Assembly: GCA_029259745.1 (NCBI GenBank)
Contig: JAJDEO010000020.1
Coordinates: 230,580 to 294,579 of the forward strand
DNA length: 64,000 bases
Source of the DNA: Planctomycetota bacterium
GTDB taxonomy: Bacteria > Planctomycetota > B15-G4
Direction of reading: 5' to 3'
Positions 47,787-55,932 of the stretch are shown piece by piece (within the stretch, counting starts at the first letter, position 1; each line of letters begins with the position of its first letter). A program made the position numbers and the translations under genes. The notes beneath the pieces are model-generated. The model saw only the letters and a list, made by a program, of their open reading frames with translations, had not been told where the DNA came from and ran no database searches.

Positions 47787-49649
47787 ATGGACATCATGAA
47801 GACAGCCATCACGATCGTGGCGGGGCTGGCCCTCGCCTTCACGTCAGGTCTTCTCGGTCCGGCCGACGCCGACGGCGATGCCACGAGCTTCGCTGAGCGT
47901 GTCGATCTGTCGCCGCTCGCGACCGTCGCCGTGCACAGCGAGGGACGCCTGAAGTCGTTCTCGTCGTTCGCGAGCGAGAAGGTCTCGTTCGTCTCCGGGC
48001 CGCGCAAGATCAACGGCCAGTCGCCGGCGTTCTCATACTTCGACATGATGTTCCGTCCCGATCACTACTTGATCGAGGACTGCATCTTCGTCAAGAACAA
48101 GAACGTCCGCGCGCGGCTGATCGACGTCCTCAAGCAGACCGACGCGAGTCAGACGCCGGGCTTCACGGAGCGCATGGAGTACTTCCTCAAGAAGGGACTC
48201 ATCGCCGAGGACATGCTCCTGCGTGAGGCCGCGCGTGTGGAGCTCGCGAAGATGAGCGAGGACCTGCTGCGCACGGCGCGCGACGTGAACATGATCGAGG
48301 GCGCGTTGGCGTGGAAGTCGCCCGACGTGCTCGTCGGCAACCTCGTGTTGCTGCCGCCGATCGACAGCGCGCTGCCCGACGGGACGATCAACAAGGTCGA
48401 CGAGAAGACGCCGTGGGTGTCGCTTCCGGCCGTCATCGACACGAAGGTGCGCGGGGCCGCGCGAGGTGCATACCCCGAGGGCGGGAAGCAGGCGATCGCG
48501 AGATTGCAGCAGGCTTGGACGGATCTGGAGTTGGGTTGGGACGCCCAGGACGCCGACAAGGTCAATGCCGCCGTGTCCTCGATGGCAGACGTGCTGCCCG
48601 GCATCAATCCTGAGCTCTACCCGCCGCAGAACCGCCTCCAGGCTGAGAGCTGGTACTTCGGTCAGAACAACATGACCTGGGTCTGGATGGTCTATTTCCT
48701 CAGCGCGATCATCCTGCTGATGGGTGTCGTCTACCGCTGGGAGGGTGCGCGCCGCGCGGGCATGGTGATCTTCCTGATCTCGTTCCTGCTGCACACCGTG
48801 TCACTCGGGCTGCGCTGGTGGGTCTCGGGCCGCTGGCCGAACACGAACATGTTCGAGGCGGTCACGACGGCTGCATGGTTCGGCGGGCTCGGTGCCGTCT
48901 ATCTCGAGTGGGCCGCGCGCAACACGAAGATGCGCGGCATGTTCGGCCTGACGAGCGCCGTCGGTTCCATGGTGGCGCTCATGGCCGCGCAGTTCCTGCC
49001 ACTGCAGCTCAACGCGTCGATCGGCAACATGATGCCCGTGCTCGACGACATCTGGCTCAAGATCCACACGAACGTGATCATCTGGAGCTACGCGCTCATC
49101 TTCGCCGCGGCGATCTCTGCGCTCATCTACGTCGGCTGGCGCGCGAAGCTGAAGATCGAAGGCAAGGTGCGCGGTGTCGACTACGCGCGCAACGGCGGCG
49201 CCGGTGCGCTGATGATGGCGACTGCTGTCGGTGCCGGCACGGCAACGGGTTCTGATCCCGATATGGCCATGGCCGTCGATAGCTCGGGGTCAGGTGGCGC
49301 CGCAGTGGCTGCCGGCGGAGCGACCGTCGCCCAGGCCTCGACCCTCGGGCAGACGCTCGACGGCGTGACGATGCTGCTCATGGAGGTGTCGTTCGTGATG
49401 CTGTGGGCCGGGATCGCGATGGGTGCGATTTGGGCCGACCACAGTTGGGGACGTCCTTGGGGCTGGGACCCGAAGGAGGTTTATGCCCTCAACACCTTCC
49501 TCGTGTTCGCCGTACTTGTACACGTGCGAATCAAGACGAAGGACAAGGGCCTCTGGACGGCACTCCTCGCGATCGTCGGCGCGGCCGTGATGATGTTCAA
49601 CTGGATCGTCATCAACTTCGTGATCTCAGGTCTCCATAGCTACGCGTGA
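47787..49649 (+). CDS. ccsA: CcsA/CcmC-type cytochrome c assembly protein
   Basis: 620 residues from ATG 47787, two bases past the resB stop. An N-terminal signal-like segment and a soluble region of about 270 residues (FDMMFRPDHYLIEDCIFVKN) precede eight hydrophobic segments. The haem-binding WWD motif is WADHSWGRPWGWDPKE near residue 548, and WPNTNMFEAVTTAAW supplies the typical His-less entry helix. The fused N-terminal soluble part resembles the extended CcsA proteins of Bacteroidetes and planctomycetes. With ResB it delivers haem to apocytochromes. An Ala/Gly-rich cytoplasmic or periplasmic insert lies near residues 470-515. Confidence 0.9.
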   Translation: MDIMKTAITIVAGLALAFTSGLLGPADADGDATSFAERVDLSPLATVAVHSEGRLKSFSSFASEKVSFVSGPRKINGQSPAFSYFDMMFRPDHYLIEDCIFVKNKNVRARLIDVLKQTDASQTPGFTERMEYFLKKGLIAEDMLLREAARVELAKMSEDLLRTARDVNMIEGALAWKSPDVLVGNLVLLPPIDSALPDGTINKVDEKTPWVSLPAVIDTKVRGAARGAYPEGGKQAIARLQQAWTDLELGWDAQDADKVNAAVSSMADVLPGINPELYPPQNRLQAESWYFGQNNMTWVWMVYFLSAIILLMGVVYRWEGARRAGMVIFLISFLLHTVSLGLRWWVSGRWPNTNMFEAVTTAAWFGGLGAVYLEWAARNTKMRGMFGLTSAVGSMVALMAAQFLPLQLNASIGNMMPVLDDIWLKIHTNVIIWSYALIFAAAISALIYVGWRAKLKIEGKVRGVDYARNGGAGALMMATAVGAGTATGSDPDMAMAVDSSGSGGAAVAAGGATVAQASTLGQTLDGVTMLLMEVSFVMLWAGIAMGAIWADHSWGRPWGWDPKEVYALNTFLVFAVLVHVRIKTKDKGLWTALLAIVGAAVMMFNWIVINFVISGLHSYA

Positions 49650-49656
49650 TTCCCTC

Positions 49657-52551
49657 ATGACCGAAAGTACGTCGAGTTCTGCCCCCGTTTCCAAGCGAGC
49701 TCGCTACGTCCCGGCTGTCACGCCGCGCTTGCGCATGCTCCTGTCCGTCGTCCTCGGGCTCTTCGCCCTGCTGGCAGTCAACGGGATCTATCTCGCCAGC
49801 GTGACGGCGTTCGAGTGGTCAACGGGCGCGACGTACCAGAACTACTTCTACCTGCTGATGTTCCTCGGGCACCTCGTGCTCGGCGCATTGCTGATCGTGC
49901 CGCTCGTCGTGTTCGGCGTGCTGCACATCAAGAACTCCCACGACCGTCCGAACCGCATCGCCGTGCGGGTCGGCTACGCGCTCTTCGCTCTCGGGCTCGT
50001 GCTCGTGGCCTCGGGTGTCGTGCTCACGCGTATCGAGGGCATCATCGAAGTGAAGGACCCGGCGGTCCGCTCGACGGCCTATTGGCTGCATGTGCTTTCG
50101 CCGATTGCGGTCGTCTGGTTGTTCATCCTGCACCGTCTCGCCGGTCCTCGGATCCGTTGGAAGGTCGGCATCCGTTGGGGGGCTGTCGCAGGTGTGTTCG
50201 CCGCGGCGATGGTGTTGAGTCACTCCCAAGACCCGAAAGCGTGGAACGTCGCCGGGCCCGAGAGTGGTGAGCAATACTTCTTTCCCTCACTGGCCCGCAC
50301 CGCCGACGGCAACTTCATCGACCCTGATGTCTTGATGAACGACGGCTACTGCCTCGAGTGTCACGAAGACTCCCACGCGAGTTGGATGAACAGCGCTCAC
50401 CGCTTCAGTTCGTTCAACAACCCTGCGTACCTCTTCAGCGTGCGCGAGACACGTCGCGACTCGCTGGCGCGTGACGGCAACGTGCAGGCAGCGCGTTTCT
50501 GCGCCGGCTGCCACGATCCGGCGCCCTTCTTCACGGGCGCATTCGACGACCCGGATTTCGACGACGTCAACCACCCCACGGCCATGGCGGGCATCACGTG
50601 CACGTCGTGTCACGCGATCACGCACGTCAACGGTCCGCGCGGCAACTCCGACTACACCATCGAGGAACCGAGCCACTACCCGTTCGCGTTCAGCGACAAC
50701 CGCGTGCTCGGATGGCTGAACCGTCAGCTCGTGAAGGCGAAGCCCGAGTTCCACAAGAAGACGTTCCTCAAGCCGCTCCACAAGACGGCGGAGTTCTGTG
50801 GAAGCTGCCACAAGGTGCATCTGCCCGAGGAGCTGAACCATTACAAGTGGCTGCGCGGCCAGAACCACTACGACGCATATCACCTCAGCGGCGTCTCGGG
50901 TCACGGGATCACGAGCTGGTACTACCCGCCCAAGGCCAAGCACGATTGCAACGGCTGTCACATGCCGACGATCCCGTCGAGCCAGTTCGGTGCCCAGGAC
51001 TTCGATGGCACGGGCGAACTCGTCGTGCACGACCACATGTTCCCGTCGTCGAACACCGGGATCGCGCACATGGTCGGGCTCGGTGACGACGTCATCGAGG
51101 CGCATCGCGCGTTCCTCGAAGATTCACTCCGCATCGACTTCTTCGGCATCAAGGAAGGCGGCGAGATCGATGGTGAGCTCACGGCGCCGCTCCGTCCGAA
51201 CGTGCCCGAACTCGTCCCCGGCCAGCGTTACCTGCTCGAGACCGTCTTGCGCACGCTCACGCTCGGTCACCTGTTCACTCAAGGCACGGCCGACTCGAAC
51301 GAGGTCTGGGTCGACATCGTCGTCCGCGATGGCGAGCGCGTGATCGGTCGCAGTGGCGGCCAAGGCCCCGACGGTGACGTCGATCCCTGGTCGCACTTCG
51401 TGAACGCATATGTGCTCGACCGCGAAGGCAACCGCATCGACCGACGCAACGCCGAGGACATCTTCGTCCCGCTCTACAATCACCAGATTCCACCGGGCGC
51501 AGCCGACGTCGTCCATTTCGCGTTCGACGTACCCGAAGACGTCACGGGCCCGATCGAGGTCGAGGCGCACCTGCGCTTCCGCAAGTTCGACACGCTCTAC
51601 CTGCGCTACATCCACGGCGATGAGTTCGACAGCAACGACCTGCCGATCGTCACGATCTGCAGTGACACGATCACGTTCCCGGTGGCGGGCAGCGACCACG
51701 CTCCGGTCGCGAACGAGGATCGCGACATCCCCGTCTGGCAGCGCTGGAACGACTATGGGATCGCGCTCTTCCGCAAGGGCAACAGTGGTTCGGCGCGCGG
51801 TGAGCTGAGGCAAGCCGAGGCGGCTTTCAGCGAAGTGGCTGCGTTGGGGCGTCCCGACGGGCCGCTCAACCGCGCGCGCGTGGCCATCAAGGAAGGGCGG
51901 CTGGATGACGCCGTGGTGATGCTGCAGCAGGCGGCGGCCCATGTTCCACCGGCGCCGCAGTGGTCGGTGTCGTACTTCACGGGCGTCGTCAACGCGCAGA
52001 ACGGCTTCCTCGACGAGGCCATCGAGAACCTGCGCGACGTCGTCACGATGGACACACCCGAGACGCGCAAGCGCGAGTTCGACTTCAGCCAGGACTACCG
52101 ACTGCTGAACGAACTCGCCGAGCTGCTCTTCGAACGCAGTCGGCTCGAACGCGGCGACGCACTCGCGGCGCAGCGTGACGCCTTCCTCGACGAGGCAACC
52201 GAACTCTACGAGAGCGCGTTGGCCCTCGACCCCGAGAACGCGACGGCGCACTACGGCCTCGCGCAGATCTCGTCGGATCGCGGTGACATCGAGCGCGAGG
52301 AGTTCCATCGCGCTCAGCACGCGCGCTACAAGCCCGACGACAACGCGCGCGACGCGGCTGTCGCGGCGGCTCGTCGACGTGACGCAGCAGCCAACCACGC
52401 GGCCGAGGCGATCGTGATCTACGATCTTCAGCGCGATGGCGCCTACGAACTCTCGGGTTCAGGTCTGCCGTCCGATGATCCGATTCGTAGTCTGCCGCGC
52501 GAGGGCATTCCCACTGGCACTGACGCAGCGATCGGAGCGACCGGACGATGA
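49657..52551 (+). CDS. Membrane-anchored pentaheme cytochrome c with C-terminal TPR
   Basis: 964 residues from ATG 49657. Four membrane segments (residues about 25-195) precede a periplasmic cytochrome region with five CxxCH sites, CLECH (about 231), CAGCH (285), CTSCH (314), CGSCH (384) and CNGCH (430). Extra His residues (NHPTAM, SHYPF, HDHMF) could be distal ligands. This resembles cytochrome c554/NrfA-like multihaem proteins, but no known catalytic signature is certain. Residues about 690-960 include TPR-like helices (AEAAFSEVAALGRPDG, LDDAVVMLQQAAAHVP, ALALDPENATAHYGLA). Probably an electron-transfer or oxyanion/sulfur redox protein. It follows ccsA by 7 bases and its stop overlaps the next gene (ATGA). 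Confidence 0.88.
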   Translation: MTESTSSSAPVSKRARYVPAVTPRLRMLLSVVLGLFALLAVNGIYLASVTAFEWSTGATYQNYFYLLMFLGHLVLGALLIVPLVVFGVLHIKNSHDRPNRIAVRVGYALFALGLVLVASGVVLTRIEGIIEVKDPAVRSTAYWLHVLSPIAVVWLFILHRLAGPRIRWKVGIRWGAVAGVFAAAMVLSHSQDPKAWNVAGPESGEQYFFPSLARTADGNFIDPDVLMNDGYCLECHEDSHASWMNSAHRFSSFNNPAYLFSVRETRRDSLARDGNVQAARFCAGCHDPAPFFTGAFDDPDFDDVNHPTAMAGITCTSCHAITHVNGPRGNSDYTIEEPSHYPFAFSDNRVLGWLNRQLVKAKPEFHKKTFLKPLHKTAEFCGSCHKVHLPEELNHYKWLRGQNHYDAYHLSGVSGHGITSWYYPPKAKHDCNGCHMPTIPSSQFGAQDFDGTGELVVHDHMFPSSNTGIAHMVGLGDDVIEAHRAFLEDSLRIDFFGIKEGGEIDGELTAPLRPNVPELVPGQRYLLETVLRTLTLGHLFTQGTADSNEVWVDIVVRDGERVIGRSGGQGPDGDVDPWSHFVNAYVLDREGNRIDRRNAEDIFVPLYNHQIPPGAADVVHFAFDVPEDVTGPIEVEAHLRFRKFDTLYLRYIHGDEFDSNDLPIVTICSDTITFPVAGSDHAPVANEDRDIPVWQRWNDYGIALFRKGNSGSARGELRQAEAAFSEVAALGRPDGPLNRARVAIKEGRLDDAVVMLQQAAAHVPPAPQWSVSYFTGVVNAQNGFLDEAIENLRDVVTMDTPETRKREFDFSQDYRLLNELAELLFERSRLERGDALAAQRDAFLDEATELYESALALDPENATAHYGLAQISSDRGDIEREEFHRAQHARYKPDDNARDAAVAAARRRDAAANHAAEAIVIYDLQRDGAYELSGSGLPSDDPIRSLPREGIPTGTDAAIGATGR

Positions 52552-54392
52552 CTGACAACGAACATCCAGACGAGGAGCTGCGCGCAGGCGACGAGACGAC
52601 CATCGCCCGTGCGTTGCGCGGGTCGGCGATCGCCGTCGTTGCCATCGCGAGCATCGTCGCAGGCGTCATGTGGTGGATGGGGCGCGAGCCCGACGTCGCC
52701 CCGGCCGAGGAAGCCGTGCTGCAGCCGGTGATCGAGCGCGAAGCCGACGAGACCGTGCCGACGATTGCGTTCGTCGACCGGACGCAGGCGGCGGGCATCG
52801 ACTTCATTGCCGAGAACGCAGCGCGCGGTGCGAAGCTCTTGCCCGAGACGATGGGCGCTGGCTGCGCATTCTTTGACTACGACGGTGACGGCGACTCCGA
52901 CCTGCTGCTCTGCAACGCCGCGCCGTGGGACGGCGACGACGTCGATGCTGCGCGCACCCAGACGACGATCCTTTATGCCAACGACGGCAAGGGTCACTTC
53001 ACCGACGTCACGGCTGCGGCGGGGCTCGAGGTCGCCTTCTACGGCACGGGCGTGGCCTGCGCGGACGTCGACGGCGACGGCGATGTCGACGTCTATCTCA
53101 CGGCGCTCGGCGAGAACCGTCTGATGCGCAACGACGGCGGCGTCTTCACGGACGTGACGTCGACGGCAGGTGTGGCCGGCGATGCCAGCGACTGGAGTAC
53201 GAGCGCGGGGTTCTTCGACGCCGACAACGATGGCGACGTCGACTTGTTCGTCTGCAACTACATCACATGGTCGCGCGAGATCGACGAGGAACTCGCGACG
53301 AAGCTCACGGGCGTCGGCCGCGCGTACGGTGCGCCGGTGCAGTTCAAGGGCGCGCATTGTCGCTTCTATCTCAACGCCGGTGACGGCACGTTCGCGGATC
53401 ACTCCGAGGCGGCTGGCATCCGCGTGACGAACACGGCCACTGGAGTGCCCGTAGCCAAGGCGCTCGGCGTGACGTTCCTCGACCTGGGGGGTGACGGCTG
53501 GCTCGATATTGTCGTGGCGAACGACACCGTGCAGAACTTCGTCTTCCGCAACGAGCGCGACGGCACGTTTACTGAGGTGGGCACGATGTCGGGTATCGCC
53601 TACGACGGGCAGGGCTCGTCGACGGGCGCGATGGGCATCGATGTCGCCGACTTCCGCAACGAGGGCTCACTCGCGTTCGGAATCGGAAACTTCGCCAACG
53701 AGATGACGTCGCTCTTCGTCGCCGACAGCGACCCGTGGCAGTTCACCGACGTCGCCCGCATCGAGGGCATCGGCGCGCCGAGTCGCCAAGCGCTGAGCTT
53801 CGGTCTGTTCTTCTTCGATGCCGATCTCGACGGACGCTTGGATCTCTTCCAGACGAACGGACACCTCGAGGACGAGATCAACAAGGTCCAGCCGAGTCAG
53901 CACTACCGCCAACCCTCGCAGCTCTTCTGGAACGCGGGGCCGGCGTCGCGCTCGACCTACGTCGAGATGGAGGACGCGCAGATCGGCGACCTCGCGCGCG
54001 CGGTCGTCGGGCGTGGCTCGGCCTACGCGGACATCGATGGCGACGGCGACGTCGATCTCCTCATCACGCAGAGCGGCGAGGCGCCGCTGTTGCTCGTCAA
54101 CGACCAAGGCCTCGGTCACCACTGGCTGCGCGTGTCGCTGCGCGGCGCCGCCCCGGCCACGGACGCCATCGGTGCCTGGGTGACGCTCGAAGCCGGAGGA
54201 GTCACGCAACGTCGCCAAGTCATGCCGACGCGCAGCTACATGAGTCAGGTCGAGCTGCCCGTCACCTTCGGCCTCGGAGCGCAGACGGAGATCGACCGCC
54301 TGACGATTCGCTGGCCCGACGGCAGCGAGCAGGATGTGGCCGTCGAGGGTGTCGACCGCGAGCTCGTCGTTGAGCAGGGCGTGACGCGGTAG
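52548..54392 (+). CDS. CRTAC1-type FG-GAP/ASPIC-UnbV protein, membrane anchored
   Basis: 614 residues from ATG 52548. A single N-terminal membrane segment (SAIAVVAIASIVAGVMWWM) anchors a large periplasmic part. FG-GAP blades carry calcium loops (FFDYDGDGDSDLLLCNAAP, CADVDGDGDVDVYLTALGE, FFDADNDGDVDLFVCNYI, YADIDGDGDVDLLITQSGE). The C-terminal ASPIC/UnbV domain shows HHWLRVSLRGAAPATDAIGA, SQVELPVTFGLGAQTEIDRL and IRWPDGSEQDVAVEGV. By sequence it is a scaffold or binding protein, and no enzyme motif is seen. Translational coupling to the pentaheme cytochrome suggests the two work together, perhaps as a surface or periplasmic complex. Confidence 0.9.
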   Translation: MTDNEHPDEELRAGDETTIARALRGSAIAVVAIASIVAGVMWWMGREPDVAPAEEAVLQPVIEREADETVPTIAFVDRTQAAGIDFIAENAARGAKLLPETMGAGCAFFDYDGDGDSDLLLCNAAPWDGDDVDAARTQTTILYANDGKGHFTDVTAAAGLEVAFYGTGVACADVDGDGDVDVYLTALGENRLMRNDGGVFTDVTSTAGVAGDASDWSTSAGFFDADNDGDVDLFVCNYITWSREIDEELATKLTGVGRAYGAPVQFKGAHCRFYLNAGDGTFADHSEAAGIRVTNTATGVPVAKALGVTFLDLGGDGWLDIVVANDTVQNFVFRNERDGTFTEVGTMSGIAYDGQGSSTGAMGIDVADFRNEGSLAFGIGNFANEMTSLFVADSDPWQFTDVARIEGIGAPSRQALSFGLFFFDADLDGRLDLFQTNGHLEDEINKVQPSQHYRQPSQLFWNAGPASRSTYVEMEDAQIGDLARAVVGRGSAYADIDGDGDVDLLITQSGEAPLLLVNDQGLGHHWLRVSLRGAAPATDAIGAWVTLEAGGVTQRRQVMPTRSYMSQVELPVTFGLGAQTEIDRLTIRWPDGSEQDVAVEGVDRELVVEQGVTR

Positions 54393-54463
54393 AGTCGCGC
54401 GGCGCGTTGTCGCGCTGCTCAGCCACGCGCGACGGTCGGATCGACGTCCGGCGTCGCTCGTGC

Positions 54464-55357
54464 TCACGGCGCCGCGGCTGCGGCGTACGTCTGGACGTGT
54501 GCTTCCACCGTGAGGTCGATCGGCTCGGCGTAGCCTCCGCCGATCGTCACGACGGTGGGGAGGCCGCGGCAACGCAGCTCGCCGAAGACGTGCTCGTCGC
54601 GAGCGCGCAGGCCGTCGAGTGTCACGGCGAGGCGGCCGAGACGATCGTCGGCGAGGGCGTCGACGCCGGCCTGCACGAGGACGACGTCGGGGCGGGCGCG
54701 GTCGAGTGACGTTGCGAGGGCATCGCGCACGGCGCTGAGGAAGGCCTCGTCGCTCGTGCCGTCGGGGAGCGCGACGTCGAGGTCGCTGTGTTGCTTGCGC
54801 AGCGGGAAGTTCTTCTCGCCGTGGATCGACGTCGTGAAGACGCGCTCGTCGTCGGCGAAGATCGCGGCCGTCCCGTCACCCTGGTGCACGTCGGTGTCGA
54901 AGATGAGGACGCGCCGGGCACGTCCGCGGTCGAGGAGGCGCAGCGCCGCGATCGCGAGGTCGTTGAAGGCGCAGTAGCCCGCCCCGAACTCGCGGTGCGC
55001 GTGGTGCGTTCCGCCGGCCAGGTTGCCCGCGATGCCGTCCTCGAGCGCGGCGTCGACAGCCATGAGCGTCCCGCCGACGCTGGCGAGGCTGCGGGCGGCG
55101 TACTCGGGCGACCAGGGGAAGCCGATCCGACGGATGACGTCCGCCGACAGCGTCCCGGCCAGCATTCCCGCGACGTAGCCCTCGTCATGGGCGATGCACA
55201 GATCGGCCGCCGTGGCCGGTTCGGCCGCGATGACGGAGGAGCTCGAGAGGACGCCCTGCGCCACCAGTGCGTCGCGCAGCATGCGATACTTGATCATCGG
55301 GAAACGGTGCCCGTCGGGCAGCGGCACCTCGAAATGGTCGCAGAAGAAGACACGCAT
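54464..55357 (-). CDS. Histone-deacetylase-family amidohydrolase
   Basis: 297 residues from ATG 55357. It shows the arginase/deacetylase fold motifs: GGTHHAHREFGAGYCAFNDL (His118-His119), VLIFDTDVHQGDGTAAIF (zinc ligands Asp156 and His158), FTTSIHGEKNFPLRK, VVLVQAGVDALADDRLG (Asp233) and TIGGGY near the C-terminus, where eukaryotic enzymes have the GGGGY loop. Bacterial members (AcuC, acetylpolyamine amidohydrolase-like) remove acetyl groups from lysines or polyamines. The substrate is undecided, though a spermidine-synthase-like fusion is encoded in the same window. Divergent from the small Cys protein gene. Confidence 0.9.
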   Translation of the reverse strand: MRVFFCDHFEVPLPDGHRFPMIKYRMLRDALVAQGVLSSSSVIAAEPATAADLCIAHDEGYVAGMLAGTLSADVIRRIGFPWSPEYAARSLASVGGTLMAVDAALEDGIAGNLAGGTHHAHREFGAGYCAFNDLAIAALRLLDRGRARRVLIFDTDVHQGDGTAAIFADDERVFTTSIHGEKNFPLRKQHSDLDVALPDGTSDEAFLSAVRDALATSLDRARPDVVLVQAGVDALADDRLGRLAVTLDGLRARDEHVFGELRCRGLPTVVTIGGGYAEPIDLTVEAHVQTYAAAAAP

Positions 55358-55387
55358 CGAATGTTCGTTCCACTCGCGGGCTGGTTC

Positions 55388-55403
55388 CCGACGTTATCGT
55401 CGG
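55388..55403. promoter_or_regulatory. Symmetric site in the divergent promoter region
   Basis: CCGACG-TTAT-CGTCGG is a perfect 6-bp inverted repeat. It lies 31 bases upstream of the deacetylase gene start and 80 upstream of the small Cys protein gene. It could be an operator for one or both. Confidence 0.35.
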
Positions 55404-55482
55404 CTATGACGAGGTCGCGTGCACGCCTCCCGAGCGCGCCGCGGTTCATCGTCTTCTCCCCGCAACCAGGAACACACTCGCG

Positions 55483-55779
55483 ATGGGTTTTCTCTCCAAG
55501 CTCTTCGGCAAGGACAACGACATCGCCTATTCGACATGGCACGCGGGGTCCGGCGAGGACGTCTGCAAGAAGTGCAAGGACCTCGACGGCACGTGCTGGA
55601 CGCCGGAGGCCGACTTCGCGCCGCCACCGATGAAAGACTGCACGCGCGCGGGCGGCTGCAACGCACGCGCGCTCGTCGTGAAGATGGACGAGGCCTGGGG
55701 GCCCGGCGACGCCGAGTTCATCAAGAAGAAGGGCGGCGTCGCGACATCCAAGCAGATGGATCGTTTCCACTCGGGCTGA
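55483..55779 (+). CDS. Small Cys-rich hypothetical protein
   Basis: 98 residues from ATG 55483, with AGGAA about 11 bases upstream. The core has YSTWHAGSGEDVCKKCKDLD, GTCWTPEADFAPPPMKDC and TRAGGCNARALVV. Five Cys residues (two CxxC-like pairs, then a C-x5-C) may bind a metal. The order W-x-(A/T)G-(S/D)-x-x-x-x-C-x-x-C-x-x-LDG-…-PP-x-x-x-(D/N)C-x-…-NCR-like is reminiscent of the C-terminal end of phage Mu gpF-type head proteins, but there is no phage context and the match is loose. No signal peptide. Confidence 0.6.
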   Translation: MGFLSKLFGKDNDIAYSTWHAGSGEDVCKKCKDLDGTCWTPEADFAPPPMKDCTRAGGCNARALVVKMDEAWGPGDAEFIKKKGGVATSKQMDRFHSG

Positions 55780-55783
55780 AGAG

Positions 55784-55811
55784 CCACGGGGGACAGATCC
55801 ACGGGGGACAG
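55784..55811. repeat. Tandem pair of CCACGGGGGACAG
   Basis: The 13-base unit occurs at 55784-55796 and 55799-55811, separated by two bases (period 15). It lies between two convergent genes (stops at 55779 and 55933). The rest of that 153-base gap shows nothing recognisable. Confidence 0.6.
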
Positions 55812-55932
55812 CGCCGACGAGCGCGAGGCGTGAAGTCGGCGTGGTCGCGACGCGTCGTCATCCGCGACGCCGAAGCGTTGCGGCTGAGGTTCTCACCGCG
55901 GTCCAAGCCCGTGACGTCGTGGCTGCGCTGAC

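Noticed and set aside
55483..55779. Prophage remnant suggested by a Mu gpF-like Cys pattern
   Set aside because: No other phage genes nearby and the similarity is limited to a loose Cys/Trp pattern.
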